Of a DNA stretch of 64,000 bases, positions 18,696 through 27,620 are shown piece by piece (positions within the stretch are counted from its first letter, which is position 1; each line of letters opens with the position of its first letter). The stretch spans positions 248,001 through 312,000 of the forward strand of contig JADJVS010000014.1 of assembly GCA_016710465.1 (NCBI GenBank), read 5' to 3'. A program made the translations under genes and the position numbers. The DNA comes from Sulfuritalea sp. Its GTDB lineage: Bacteria > Pseudomonadota > Gammaproteobacteria > Burkholderiales > Rhodocyclaceae. Under the pieces are notes generated by a model. That model had not been told where the DNA came from and did no database searches. It saw only the letters and a program-made list of their open reading frames with translations.

Positions 18696-20240
18696 ATGCT
18701 GATGTCCGCCGCCGAATACGCCGAATCCCTGCGCCGGCTGAATCCGCGTGTGTATGTCGATGGCCGCGCGGTGGAGAGCGTGGCCGACGAGCCGGCGCTA
18801 CTGCCCGGCGTCAATGCCGTCGGCCTGAGCTACGACTTCGCGCTGCGCGAGGACACCGCCGTGCTGATGCGCGTGGCCGCGGGAGACGGCGGCAAGGATT
18901 ACAACCGCATGCTGCACGTGCCGTTGAGCAGCGACGAGCTGCTGCAGAAGCTGGAGGCGGTGCGCCTGATCTGCCGCTACACCGGCTGCGCCCAGCGTTA
19001 CCTGGCGGGCGACGCCATGGCCGGCATCCTGCAGGGCGCCGCCGCGATCGACGCCGAATACGGCACCGAGTACCTCGCCCGCGCCCAGGCCTACTACGAA
19101 CACATCCGCGACGCCGACCTGGCCGTCGGCATCGCCATGACCGACGCCAAGGGCGACCGCTCGCAACGCCCGCACGCCCAGGCCAACCCCGATGCCTACG
19201 TGCATATCGTCGAGCGCCACGCCGACGGCATCGTGATTTCCGGCGCCAAGGCCATCGTCACCGGCGGGCCCTACATGCATGAGCTGCTGGTGATGCCGGG
19301 CCGCGCCATGACCGCGGCCGACGCCGAGTTCGCCGTCTGCTGCGCGGTGCCGATCGACGTCGATGGCCTGACCTTGGTGGCGCGCCCGGCGGGGCGACCC
19401 GGCGAGGCCGCCGCGCTGTTTTCCAACCGCTATGGCCAGAGCACGGCGGTCTGCCTGTTCGACAAGGTCTTCGTGCCCTGGGAGCGCGTCTTCCTCGCCG
19501 GCGAGTGGCGCCACAGCGAGGAACTCACCTATGCCTACGCCACCCATCACCGCCACACCTGCATCGCCGCACGCGCCGGCTACGGCGACCTGCTGATCGG
19601 CGCCGGCACGCTGATGACCGAGGCCAACGGCCTCGATACCGAGCGCGCCCACGGCCTGCGCGAGGCCATGACCGAGCTGATCACTATCGTCGAGGGCTTC
19701 TATGCCTGCGGCGTCGCCGCATCCGTGTATGCCACGTCCGAACCCGGAGGCATCGCCATGCCCGACGCGGTGTTTTCCAACATCGGCAAGCTGCTGCTGG
19801 CGACGCAGATCTACGACATGCAGCGGCTGGCGCACGAGGTCTCGGGCGGCCTGATCGTCACCCTGCCCGGCCCCGACGAGGACCACAACCCGGCCACGTC
19901 CGGGCGCATCTCGGAAGTGCTGACGGCGCGCTCGGACGTGCCCTACGAGAAGCGCATCGCCGTGGCGCGCTTCATCGAGGACCTCACCGCCTCCTACCAG
20001 GCCGGCTGGTATTCGGTGATCAGCCTGCACGGCGGCGGCTCGCCGGCCGCCATGAAGAAGGAGATCTTCCGCCGCTATCCCGTCGCCGAAAAGGTCGAGC
20101 TGGTGGAAAACCTGCTTGACCGTGGGATACTTGCCGATGCCAAGAAACGCATTGCCCTGGGCCGCCAGCCGGGACGCTGCTGTGCCGAAGGCTGCAACCC
20201 AGGTACCAACACGTCGCCGGCCATACCGAACCGACTTTGA
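18696..20240 (+). CDS. 4-hydroxybutyryl-CoA dehydratase / HpaB-family flavoprotein
   Basis: The 515-residue protein shows the family's acyl-CoA-dehydrogenase-like fold. N-terminal SAAEYAESLRRLNPRVYVDG, central VGIAMTDAKGDRS and ISGAKAIVTG, and VFVPWERVFLAGE match AbfD/HpaB proteins. In AbfD the 4Fe-4S cluster is held by Cys99, Cys103, His292 and Cys299 from memory. Here the corresponding segments read TGCAQRYLAGDAM and HHRHTCIAAR, so two ligands seem to be Tyr and Ala. It may therefore lack the cluster and act as a different flavoenzyme. The start is the ATG at 18696, with GGGAG seven bases upstream; 18690 is possible. Confidence 0.8.
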   Translation: MLMSAAEYAESLRRLNPRVYVDGRAVESVADEPALLPGVNAVGLSYDFALREDTAVLMRVAAGDGGKDYNRMLHVPLSSDELLQKLEAVRLICRYTGCAQRYLAGDAMAGILQGAAAIDAEYGTEYLARAQAYYEHIRDADLAVGIAMTDAKGDRSQRPHAQANPDAYVHIVERHADGIVISGAKAIVTGGPYMHELLVMPGRAMTAADAEFAVCCAVPIDVDGLTLVARPAGRPGEAAALFSNRYGQSTAVCLFDKVFVPWERVFLAGEWRHSEELTYAYATHHRHTCIAARAGYGDLLIGAGTLMTEANGLDTERAHGLREAMTELITIVEGFYACGVAASVYATSEPGGIAMPDAVFSNIGKLLLATQIYDMQRLAHEVSGGLIVTLPGPDEDHNPATSGRISEVLTARSDVPYEKRIAVARFIEDLTASYQAGWYSVISLHGGGSPAAMKKEIFRRYPVAEKVELVENLLDRGILADAKKRIALGRQPGRCCAEGCNPGTNTSPAIPNRL

Positions 20241-20251
20241 TGGAGTCCACC

Positions 20252-20824
20252 ATGCCCGCCAAACCGCTTGCCCACGTCATCATCGCCCTGAGCCTGCTGG
20301 CCTTCGCCGGTTCCGGCATCGCCGGCCGCGCCGGCAGCAAGTCGTCCTCGTCATCCTCGTCGAAATCCTCAAGTTCCTCGTCATCGTCCACCAAAAAGAC
20401 GGACCAGGAAGAAACCAAGCCGGCATCCAAGGGCGTCAGCATCAATTATTCGTCGGGCAGTTCCTCGTCCGGCAGCAGCGCGGCCGGAACGGCCGCAGCC
20501 GTCACCGCCGGCGCGGTGGTCGGCGCCGCTGCGGGGTCGGCGGCGGCGGCCAGGCCTTCGCCCGAAGAAGAGCAGAAGCGCGCCGAACAGCAGCGCAAGG
20601 AACTCGACGCCTCTCGCCTCGCCGACGACAAGCGCAAGGCCGAGGAGCAGAAAAAGCGCGAGGAGATCGACAAGCTCGCGCAACAGGCCGAAGACGACAG
20701 AAAACAGGCGGAGCGCCGCCTGGCCGAGGAAAGGCGCAAGAAGGAACAACTGCGCGCCGAGCAGGCGCGTGCCTGCGTGATCCGCCCGGTGATGAGCGAC
20801 GCCGAGATCGCCAAGTGCCGCTGA
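20252..20824 (+). CDS. Secreted Ser-rich protein with basic/acidic coiled coil and C-terminal CVIRPVMSDAEIAKCR
   Basis: A signal peptide (HVIIALSLLAFAGSGIAG) is followed by a serine-rich stretch (residues 30-50), an Ala/Gly segment, and a Glu/Lys/Arg/Gln-rich helix likely to form a coiled coil. The protein ends CVIRPVMSDAEIAKCR, and the next gene's protein ends in the same 16 residues. The two Cys could form a disulfide in the periplasm. I do not recognise a family. I use the ATG at 20252 with GGAG upstream; an earlier TTG overlaps the preceding stop. It is probably cotranscribed with the dehydratase-like gene. Confidence 0.7.
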   Translation: MPAKPLAHVIIALSLLAFAGSGIAGRAGSKSSSSSSSKSSSSSSSSTKKTDQEETKPASKGVSINYSSGSSSSGSSAAGTAAAVTAGAVVGAAAGSAAAARPSPEEEQKRAEQQRKELDASRLADDKRKAEEQKKREEIDKLAQQAEDDRKQAERRLAEERRKKEQLRAEQARACVIRPVMSDAEIAKCR

Positions 20825-20889
20825 AAACCTCTGCGGCGCGGAGCGACCGCCGCCCAGGCTATCCCGATTGCCTCATGACAGGAGACACC

Positions 20890-21270
20890 ATGCAATCCTC
20901 ACGTCCGATCCGGATACTGATCGCCGCCGGCTTGCTCGGCATCGCCGCGCAGGTCGCGGCACAGTCCACGGCACCGCCGCCGGCACCTCCGGCGGCACCC
21001 GCGCCCGGCCAAGCCGGACAGGCGCCGGCGGCGAAAGCCAACGGTGCTCCGGGAGCCCCGCCCCAAGCGGGCGCGCCAGCGCCGACCAAGGTGGAATCGT
21101 CCCCTCCCGCCAAGCCCGAGGTTCTCGATCCCGCTGCCGAAGCCGAACGCAAGAAAGCAGAGGAAGCATTGCGCAAGAAGCGCGAGGAGGCACGCCTCAA
21201 GGCCGAACGCGAAACGCGTTGCGTGATCCGGCCGGTGATGAGCGACGCCGAAATCGCCAAGTGCCGCTGA
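20890..21270 (+). CDS. Secreted Pro/Ala-rich protein with the same C-terminal 16 residues
   Basis: A signal peptide (IRILIAAGLLGIAAQVAA) leads into a Pro/Ala-rich linker (residues 25-75), then a Lys/Glu/Arg helix and the end CVIRPVMSDAEIAKCR. The low-complexity middle differs from the upstream neighbour while the tail is identical, so the tail is the conserved part. The function is unknown. The ATG at 20890 follows AGGAGACACC. The gene ends just before a strong bidirectional terminator. Confidence 0.7.
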   Translation: MQSSRPIRILIAAGLLGIAAQVAAQSTAPPPAPPAAPAPGQAGQAPAAKANGAPGAPPQAGAPAPTKVESSPPAKPEVLDPAAEAERKKAEEALRKKREEARLKAERETRCVIRPVMSDAEIAKCR

Positions 21271-21280
21271 TCGGCTCGCG

Positions 21281-21322
21281 CCAATGAAAACGGGCGCCCT
21301 GCGGGGCGCCCGTTTTCATTGG
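21281..21322. terminator. Bidirectional intrinsic terminator
   Basis: CCAATGAAAACGGGCGCC (21281-21298) pairs perfectly with 21305-21322 around a six-base loop. The stem is GC-rich, with A and T tracts on either side. It lies between the convergent secreted-protein gene and livK and would stop transcription from both. Confidence 0.88.
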
Positions 21323-21332
21323 AGGGAAGGAC

Positions 21333-22511
21333 TTACTGCGCGAGGTAGTCGGTTACCGCCACCCAGCGGCCGTTCTGGATCTGGCCGACCTTGGACTTGT
21401 CGTTGCCCAGGTGCTGCTTGGGTCCGAACTTGTACTCGGGGCTGCCGAACATGTCGCGCGAGAAGGTGGTCGATTCCAGGGTCTTGATGAAGTTGTCGGT
21501 GGTCAGGTTGGCGCCGGTCTTCTTCGCCGTCTGCACGAACATGTCCATCGCGACATAGCCGTAGGCCGAGAACAGGCCGGGATCTTCCTTGAACTTGGCC
21601 TTGTAGGACGCGAACCAGTCACGCACGTTCTTCGACGAGTCGTCGGCATAGGGCACGGCCACCTGATGGAAGGCATAGAGGCCGTCCATGGCCTTGCCGC
21701 CCAGCTTGTGGATCAGGTCGGTATAGGCCGCCGAGGAACCGACGAAATTCGGATTCCAGCCCATCTTGCGTGCCGTGCCGATGGTGCCGATGGTTTCGCG
21801 GATGATGGTGCCGAGCACCACGGTATCGCAATCCGCCGCCTTCATCTTCGACACCTGCGCCGAGAAGTCGGTGGCGCCGCGCTTGAAGGAGGTCTTCTCG
21901 GCGAACGTCATGTTGATGTCCTTGAGCCCATCTTCCGCGCCCTTCAGCACTTCGGTGCCGAAGTCGTCATCCTGGTAGATGACGCAGAACTTCTTGGCGC
22001 CACGCTCCTTGACCATCCAGGGAATTCCCTTGCGCATCTGGGTGTAATAGGGCGCGGCGAAGGAAAACTTCAGCTTGTGCAGCGGCTCGTACATTTCACG
22101 CGCCGCGGTGAGCGGAAACAGGTTCATCACACCCTTGTCGAACAGGGTGGGGAAGGTGGCGACGTTCACTGCCGTGCCGATGGTGCCGACCATGGCGAAA
22201 ATCTTGTCCTGCTGGACCATCTTCTGCGCCGCGAGCAGGCCCTTCTTCGGGTCGTAGCCGGAGTCCTCGGCGATGAACTTGAGCTTGCGGCCGTTGATGC
22301 CGCCCGCCTCGTTGACCTCATCGACGCGCATCTGCATGCCGAAGCGCAGCGCCTTGCCGAAGCCCGCCAGCGGACCGGAGAGGTCCTGGATGGTGCCGAC
22401 CACGATTTCATTCTTGCTGACGCCCATCTGCTCGGCGGCGATCGCCGTGGTGCCGGCGCCGACTCCTGCAGCGGCCAGCACCGCGACGACCAGTTTCATG
22501 TTTCTCTTCAT
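21333..22511 (-). CDS. livK: Branched-chain-amino-acid-type ABC transporter substrate-binding protein
   Basis: This periplasmic binding protein of the Leu/Ile/Val receptor family (Peripla_BP_6) starts MKRNMKLVVAVLAAAGVGAG, a signal peptide, with GAGGAG upstream. The mature part begins with IVVGTIQDLSGPLAGFG and carries NEAGGINGRKLKFIAEDSGY, both typical. It is 392 residues. The acyl-CoA ligase and both ATPases lie upstream on the same strand. Because of that ligase the ligand may be an organic acid or aromatic acid rather than an amino acid. Confidence 0.88.
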   Translation of the reverse strand: MKRNMKLVVAVLAAAGVGAGTTAIAAEQMGVSKNEIVVGTIQDLSGPLAGFGKALRFGMQMRVDEVNEAGGINGRKLKFIAEDSGYDPKKGLLAAQKMVQQDKIFAMVGTIGTAVNVATFPTLFDKGVMNLFPLTAAREMYEPLHKLKFSFAAPYYTQMRKGIPWMVKERGAKKFCVIYQDDDFGTEVLKGAEDGLKDINMTFAEKTSFKRGATDFSAQVSKMKAADCDTVVLGTIIRETIGTIGTARKMGWNPNFVGSSAAYTDLIHKLGGKAMDGLYAFHQVAVPYADDSSKNVRDWFASYKAKFKEDPGLFSAYGYVAMDMFVQTAKKTGANLTTDNFIKTLESTTFSRDMFGSPEYKFGPKQHLGNDKSKVGQIQNGRWVAVTDYLAQ

Positions 22512-22549
22512 GGTTTCTCCTCGTTATGGGTACTGCTTAAGCAATCGGG

Positions 22550-24418
22550 CTAATCGCGATACATCGACTCGATCAGCTCCGCATACTTTTGGCTGACAAG
22601 CTTACGCTTCAATTTCATGGTCGGGGTCAGTTCCTCGTCCTCGGCGCCGAGTTTCTTGTCGATCAGGCGGAACTTCTTGACCTGTTCGACGCGCGCGAAC
22701 TGCTGGTTGACCCGCTCGATTTCGCCCTCGATCAGCTTCTGCACCTCCGGCGCCCGAGTCAGGCTGGCGTAGTTGGAGAAGGGTACGTCGTGGTCCTGGG
22801 CGAATTTCTCGACGTTCTCCTGATCGATCATGATCAGGCAGACCAGGTAGGGCTTCTTGTCGCCGATGACCACGGCGTCGGTGACATAGGGCGAGAACTT
22901 GAGCTGGTTCTCGATCTCCGAGGGCGTGATGTTCTTGCCGCCGGCGGTGATGATGATGTCCTTGAGGCGGTCGGAGATGCGGAAGTAGCCGTCGGCATCC
23001 ACGGTGCCGACGTCGCCGGTGTGCAGCCAGCCGTCCGGATCAATGGTCTCGGCGGTTTTCTCCGGCTGGTTGAGGTAGCCCATGAAGACGTTCGGCCCGC
23101 GCACCAGGATCTCGCCTTCGTCGGACAGCTTGACCTCGTTGGGCAGGTTGGCGATGCCGATGGACCCCGGCTTGATGCGCTCGATCGGCGTGCCGACGGC
23201 AACGCTGCCGGTCTCGGTCATGCCCCAGACTTCCAGCATCGGCACGCCCAGCGCCATGTACCAGCGCACGAGATCCGGCGAGATCGGCGCCGCGCCGGTG
23301 ATCAGCATGCGGCTCTGGTGGATGCCGATGAGCTTGCGCACATTGTTCAGCACCAGCGCCCGCGCCAGCCAGTGGGCGAACTCCAGCCCGCTGCCGACGG
23401 CCTCGCCCTTCTCGTAGCGGCGCACTTTCTCCAGGCCGATGCCGATCGCCAGCTTGTAGGCCCATTGTTCGAAGGCATTGGACTCCTTGAGCGCGATGCT
23501 GACGCCGGAATAGAACTTCTCCCAGACGCGCGGCACGGCGCCGAACACGGTGGGCGCGATTTCGCGCACGTTCTCGGGAATGGTCTCCGGGTTCTCGACG
23601 AAGTTGAGCTTGGTGCCGGTGTAGAGCGAGAAATAGGCGCCGCTGGAGCGCTCGGCGACGTGGCACAGCGGCAGGAAGCACATGCGCTCGTCGTCTTCGT
23701 TCTGCGCCGTGGCGCGGTTGAAGCTCTTCACCGCCGAGAGCAGGTTGGCGTGCGAGAGCATCGCGCCCTTGGGCTTGCCCGTGGTGCCCGAGGTGTAGAT
23801 CAGGATCGCCAGGTCGTCGGGCTTGCGCGCCGCGATGTGCGCCTGCCACTCGGCATCGGCCGCCGCCTGGCCCAGGCGCGCCAGGCGTTCGCGGCCCAGC
23901 TCGCGCAGGCGCTCGAAGCTGATCACCTGTTCGTCGTGCAGCTCGCGCAGGCCGTCCATGTCCCAGACCACGATGCGGCGCAGCAGCGGCAGGCGCTCGC
24001 GCACTTCGAGCAGCTTGTCGAGCTGCTCGTCGTCCTCGACGAAGACCAGCGCGGAGTGCGAATCGCCGGTCAGGTATTCGACCTGGCTTGCCGCGTCGGT
24101 CGGGTAAATTCCCGAGCTGACGCCGCCGCAGGAAAGCACCGCAAGGTCGGAGAACAGCCATTCCTGGCGCGTGTTGCCCAGTACCGAGGCGGTCTCGCCA
24201 ACCTCGAAGCCGAGCTCGATCAGGCCCATGCCGGCTTCGCGCACGATGACGCCGACCTGGTTCCACGACAGGCTCTGCCAGAGGCCGAACTTCTTCTGCC
24301 GGAACAGCGTCAGCTCGCCGCGCTTGGCCACGCCGTTCCAGAACATCTCGGCCATGTTGTCGCCGGGAACGACGGTGCGTTCCTCGGCCCAGTAGCGTTT
24401 GCCGTCAAGCTGCCACAT
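22550..24418 (-). CDS. AMP-forming long-chain acyl-CoA ligase
   Basis: This adenylate-forming enzyme activates a carboxylic acid to its CoA thioester. The 622 residues include the P-loop-like motif ILIYTSGTTGKPKGAMLSHA near 215, MLEVWGMTETGSVA near 400, GEILVRGPNVFMGY and the catalytic lysine region ITAGGKNITPSEIE near 518. The length and sequence fit the FACS (FadD15-like) group. It lies between livF and livK, suggesting that the imported substrate is activated by this ligase. Confidence 0.9.
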   Translation of the reverse strand: MWQLDGKRYWAEERTVVPGDNMAEMFWNGVAKRGELTLFRQKKFGLWQSLSWNQVGVIVREAGMGLIELGFEVGETASVLGNTRQEWLFSDLAVLSCGGVSSGIYPTDAASQVEYLTGDSHSALVFVEDDEQLDKLLEVRERLPLLRRIVVWDMDGLRELHDEQVISFERLRELGRERLARLGQAAADAEWQAHIAARKPDDLAILIYTSGTTGKPKGAMLSHANLLSAVKSFNRATAQNEDDERMCFLPLCHVAERSSGAYFSLYTGTKLNFVENPETIPENVREIAPTVFGAVPRVWEKFYSGVSIALKESNAFEQWAYKLAIGIGLEKVRRYEKGEAVGSGLEFAHWLARALVLNNVRKLIGIHQSRMLITGAAPISPDLVRWYMALGVPMLEVWGMTETGSVAVGTPIERIKPGSIGIANLPNEVKLSDEGEILVRGPNVFMGYLNQPEKTAETIDPDGWLHTGDVGTVDADGYFRISDRLKDIIITAGGKNITPSEIENQLKFSPYVTDAVVIGDKKPYLVCLIMIDQENVEKFAQDHDVPFSNYASLTRAPEVQKLIEGEIERVNQQFARVEQVKKFRLIDKKLGAEDEELTPTMKLKRKLVSQKYAELIESMYRD

Positions 24419-24570
24419 GCTTGCTTTCGAGCTTGTGAAGAAACCGTCGCGAGCGGGCCGCAGCGGGGTGCGGCCGGCGCGCAGCTACCGGAATGCACGT
24501 GGTTGTGCATGAGGATAGCGAGCACCGCCCAAGCCCCGATCCGGCACGCGCAGTAGGTTTATTCACAAGC

Positions 24571-25359
24571 TTATCTCCATGTCTTCTTCTTCTTCCATCG
24601 CCGCCCCTCGCGCACGCCGGACTCCTTGGCGCCGAGGTAGAACTCCTTGATGTCCTCCTTCTCGCGCAGCGCGGCGCAGGTATCGTGCATGACGATGCGG
24701 CCGATCTCCAGCACGTAGCCGTAGTCGGCGTACTTCAGCGCGATGTGCGCGTTCTGCTCGACCACCAGCAGGGTCACGCCGCGCTCGCGGTTGATGCGGA
24801 TGATGATCTCGAAGATTTCCTTGGTCAGCTTGGGCGACAGGCCCAGGCTGGGTTCGTCGAGCAGCATCATCGTCGGCTTGGCCAACAGGGCACGGCTGAT
24901 CGCCAGCATCTGCTGCTGGCCGCCTGAAAGCTGGCCGGCCGGCTGGTCGCGGCGCTCCTTGAGGATGGGGAAGTAGGCGTAGACATCCTCGATGTCTTTC
25001 GCCACCTGGTCTTTTTCGTGGGCGGGCCGCGTGTAGGCGCCCATCAGCAGGTTCTCGCGCACCGTCAGCAGCGGAAAGATCTCGCGCCCCTCGGGCACCT
25101 GCACCAGGCCCTGGCGCACGATCCAGGCCGGATCGCGGCCCTCGAGCTTTTCGTGGCGGAAGAGGATGCTGCCCTTTTGCGGATCGAGGATGCCGGAGAT
25201 GGTCTTGAGGATCGTGGTCTTGCCGGCGCCGTTGGAGCCGAGCACGGTGACCACCGAACCCGGTGCCACCGAGAGCGACACGCCACGGATCGCCTTGACC
25301 GCGCCGTAGGCGGCCTCGACGTTGTTGAGCTGGAGGATGGGCGGCGATTCAGTCATCAT
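24571..25359 (-). CDS. livF: ABC transporter ATP-binding protein LivF
   Basis: This is the ATPase subunit of the LivHMGF-type importer. Walker A is VLGSNGAGKTTILKTISG near residue 39, the signature is QLSGGQQQMLAISRALL near 143 and Walker B is MMLLDEPSLGL. The basic C-terminal tail (RRWKKKKTWR) extends past the usual end. The start overlaps the end of livG by a few bases, indicating coupling. An alternative ATG is one codon downstream. Confidence 0.93.
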   Translation of the reverse strand: MMTESPPILQLNNVEAAYGAVKAIRGVSLSVAPGSVVTVLGSNGAGKTTILKTISGILDPQKGSILFRHEKLEGRDPAWIVRQGLVQVPEGREIFPLLTVRENLLMGAYTRPAHEKDQVAKDIEDVYAYFPILKERRDQPAGQLSGGQQQMLAISRALLAKPTMMLLDEPSLGLSPKLTKEIFEIIIRINRERGVTLLVVEQNAHIALKYADYGYVLEIGRIVMHDTCAALREKEDIKEFYLGAKESGVREGRRWKKKKTWR

Positions 25360-26125
25360 CGGCGCCCCCCAGATAGGCTTCGATCACGCCCGGATGCGCT
25401 TGTACTTCTTCCGGCGTGCCCAGCGTCAGCACTTCGCCGAGGTTGAGCGCCAGCACGCGGTCGGAAACGCGCGAGACCAGGCCCATGTCATGCTCGACCA
25501 TGATCACCGTGATGCCGAGGTCGGCCTTGATGTCCTCGATCCAGAAACCCATGTCCTCGGTTTCCTCGGTGTTGAGTCCGGAGGAGGGCTCGTCGAGCAA
25601 CAGCAGGCGCGGTCGCATAGCCAGCGCGCGCGCCAGTTCCACCACCTTGCGCACGCCGTAGGGCAGGCCGACGACGAGGCTGTCGCGGTAATGCTGCAGG
25701 TCGAGAAACTCGATGACCTCCTCGACCTGGCGGCGGAATTCGAGCTCGGCGCGGCGCACCGAGCCGGCGAACAACAGGTCCTGCACCCAGCCGGTGTGGC
25801 GGTGACAATGGCGGCCGACCAGCAGGTTCTGCAGCACCGTGGCGTGCTCGAAGAGCTCGATGTTCTGGAAGGTGCGGGCGATGCCGTGGCGCGCAACGAC
25901 GTGGGGCGGCATGCGCGAGATCACCTCGCCCTCGAAGCGCACCTCGCCCGAGGTCGGCCGGTAAAGCGCCGAGATCAGGTTGAAGATCGTGGTCTTGCCG
26001 GCGCCGTTGGGCCCGATGAGCGAGAACACCTCGTTGGGCCAGACCTCGAAGGAGACGTTGTTCACCGCCAGCAGGCCGCCGAAGCGGACCGAGAGATCGA
26101 CGGCTTCGAGCATCGGGGCGGTCAT
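25349..26125 (-). CDS. livG: ABC transporter ATP-binding protein LivG
   Basis: This is the second ATPase subunit. Walker A is LIGPNGAGKTTIFNLISA near residue 38, the signature region is LPYGVRKVVELARALAMRP near 150 (LivG proteins have a degenerate LSGGQ) and Walker B is LLLLDEPSSGLN. I start at the ATG at 26125 (MTAPMLEAVDLSV); upstream residues come from a repeat-rich intergenic region. The 418-base gap to livM is unusual for this operon and is filled by hairpin repeats. Confidence 0.92.
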   Translation of the reverse strand: MTAPMLEAVDLSVRFGGLLAVNNVSFEVWPNEVFSLIGPNGAGKTTIFNLISALYRPTSGEVRFEGEVISRMPPHVVARHGIARTFQNIELFEHATVLQNLLVGRHCHRHTGWVQDLLFAGSVRRAELEFRRQVEEVIEFLDLQHYRDSLVVGLPYGVRKVVELARALAMRPRLLLLDEPSSGLNTEETEDMGFWIEDIKADLGITVIMVEHDMGLVSRVSDRVLALNLGEVLTLGTPEEVQAHPGVIEAYLGGADDD

Positions 26126-26189
26126 TTCAGTTGCTCCATGACGCTGTACGTCGTCCATGGCCAATGAAACATGGTGTCGCGGCGCTCGC

Positions 26190-26287
26190 CATGGACGCCG
26201 GGCACCCGATTCCCTCGGTGTCCCCCGGAACGGGCGTTGCCCGTTCCTCCTCCTTTATCTGCGGGAATCGGGTACCCGCCATCCATG
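26190..26287. repeat. Hairpin repeat unit C (between livM and livG)
   Basis: Arms 26190-26214 and 26263-26287 are nearly complementary (CATGGACGCCGGGCACCC against GGGTACCCGCCATCCATG). They enclose a core TGTCCCCCG, a GC stem, then TCCTCCTTTA. The same core with different arms is present at 34129-34232. Confidence 0.65.
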
Positions 26288-26336
26288 GCCGGATACTCCC
26301 TCGCTGTGTGACCACCGCACTGCAACGGCGTCACCT

Positions 26337-26514
26337 GATCGGGAGGGTGGGGTGTTCTGCGCAGCGAAGTAAAGAAGGGCGTAGGCAGGGTTTCGCGGAG
26401 CACTGCTCCGCGCTGCCGCAGCCGGCTTGCCATGCAGGGCAAGCCGTGGGCAGAGGCGCCCGCAGGGCGGCGATGGGTGACATGAGCGGAGCAGAATGCC
26501 CCGCCGTCCCGATC
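26337..26514. repeat. Hairpin repeat unit D (inverted relative to unit C)
   Basis: Arms 26337-26360 (GATCGGGAGGGTGGGGTG...) and 26491-26514 are largely complementary. The interior begins GTAAAG and ends near GACATG, the reverse complement of the core ends seen in units A and C, but it is longer. It lies between livG and livM. Confidence 0.6.
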
Positions 26515-26543
26515 CCGCGCCGACGAGAACCCTGCGCCGGTTT

Positions 26544-27620
26544 TCATTTCATCCGCTCCGACTTCATGTAGCTCTTCTGCCGCTTGAACATGCCCTTGCG
26601 ATAAAAGGGGAAGATCTGCAGGAAGGTGCGGAACTTCAGCCAGCGGCCGTAGAGTCCCATGGGTTCGAACAGCACCACGGCGATCAGGATGATGCCGAAG
26701 ATGGTCGGTTGCAGGCCGGTCTGCTGGCCCAGGGCCGGCGGCAGCCAGTCCTTGCCGATGACGATCACCTGTTGCACGATGAACCAGAAGGCCGGGCCGA
26801 AGATCGCACCCTGGATGGCGCCGAGGCCGCCGATGACCACCATCATCAGCAGCTCGATGGATTGCAGGAAACCGAACTGGTCGGGCGTGATGATGCGTAT
26901 CTTGTGCGCGTAGAGCGCGCCGGCGATGCCGGCCAGCGCTGCCGAGAGGGCGAAGGCGACGGTCTTGTAATGGGCGATGTTGATGCCCATGCTCTGTGCC
27001 GAGACCTCGGAATCGCGGATGGCGACAAAGGCGCGGCCGGTGGGGCTGCGCAGCAGGTTGAGCACGCCCAGCACGCAGAGCACGGCGATAACGGTGACCA
27101 GATAGTAGAAGTTGGTGCCATCGTCGAAATCGATGCCGCCGATCACCAGCTTTTCGAGCTGGCGGCCGGCATTGCCGCCGGTGATGTGCTCGGCGCGCAC
27201 CACCGCCTCCTCGATGATGAAGCCGAAGGCCAGGGTGGCGATGGCCAGGTACATGCCCTTGATGCGCAAGGCCGGCAGGCCGACGAGGATGCCGGTGATG
27301 CCGGCGACCAGCGCCGACATGGAAAGCGAGAGCACGAAGGGCCAGCCCATGGACTGCAGCCAGGCCTCGGTGTAGGCGCCCATGGCGAGGAAGCCGGCAT
27401 GGCCGAGCGAAACCTGGCCGGTGAAGCCCGAGAGCAGCATCAGGCCAAGGCAGACGATGGCGTAGATGCCGATGAAGCTGAATTGCGACAGCGCGTATTC
27501 GGAAAGCAGGAAGGGCGCGGCGACCAGGGCCACGGCCAGCAGCGCGTACCAGAACTTCTGGCCGCCGTGCTTGAACAGCGCGATGTCCTGCTCGTAGCGT
27601 GTCTTGAAAAGAAAATGCAT
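26544..27620 (-). CDS. livM: ABC transporter permease LivM
   Basis: This membrane subunit of the LivHMGF-type importer is 358 residues with about ten helices. The typical LivM signature GLMLLSGFTGQVSLGHAGFLAMGAY lies near residue 60, and GRAFVAIRDSEVSAQSMGIN near 200 is the EAA-like cytoplasmic loop that contacts the ATPases. Its start overlaps the livH stop (TGATG). The C-terminus RQKSYMKSERMK is hydrophilic and its stop marks the edge of the hairpin repeat region. Confidence 0.92.
   Translation of the reverse strand: MHFLFKTRYEQDIALFKHGGQKFWYALLAVALVAAPFLLSEYALSQFSFIGIYAIVCLGLMLLSGFTGQVSLGHAGFLAMGAYTEAWLQSMGWPFVLSLSMSALVAGITGILVGLPALRIKGMYLAIATLAFGFIIEEAVVRAEHITGGNAGRQLEKLVIGGIDFDDGTNFYYLVTVIAVLCVLGVLNLLRSPTGRAFVAIRDSEVSAQSMGINIAHYKTVAFALSAALAGIAGALYAHKIRIITPDQFGFLQSIELLMMVVIGGLGAIQGAIFGPAFWFIVQQVIVIGKDWLPPALGQQTGLQPTIFGIILIAVVLFEPMGLYGRWLKFRTFLQIFPFYRKGMFKRQKSYMKSERMK

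Noticed and set aside
22450..22466. GGCGCCGACTCCTG in livK and AGGAGTCGGCGCTG near 3011 as copies of the dispersed motif
   Set aside because: They match only part of the core and lie in ordinary coding sequence (signal peptide Ala/Gly codons and an SMR helix), so chance similarity is likely.
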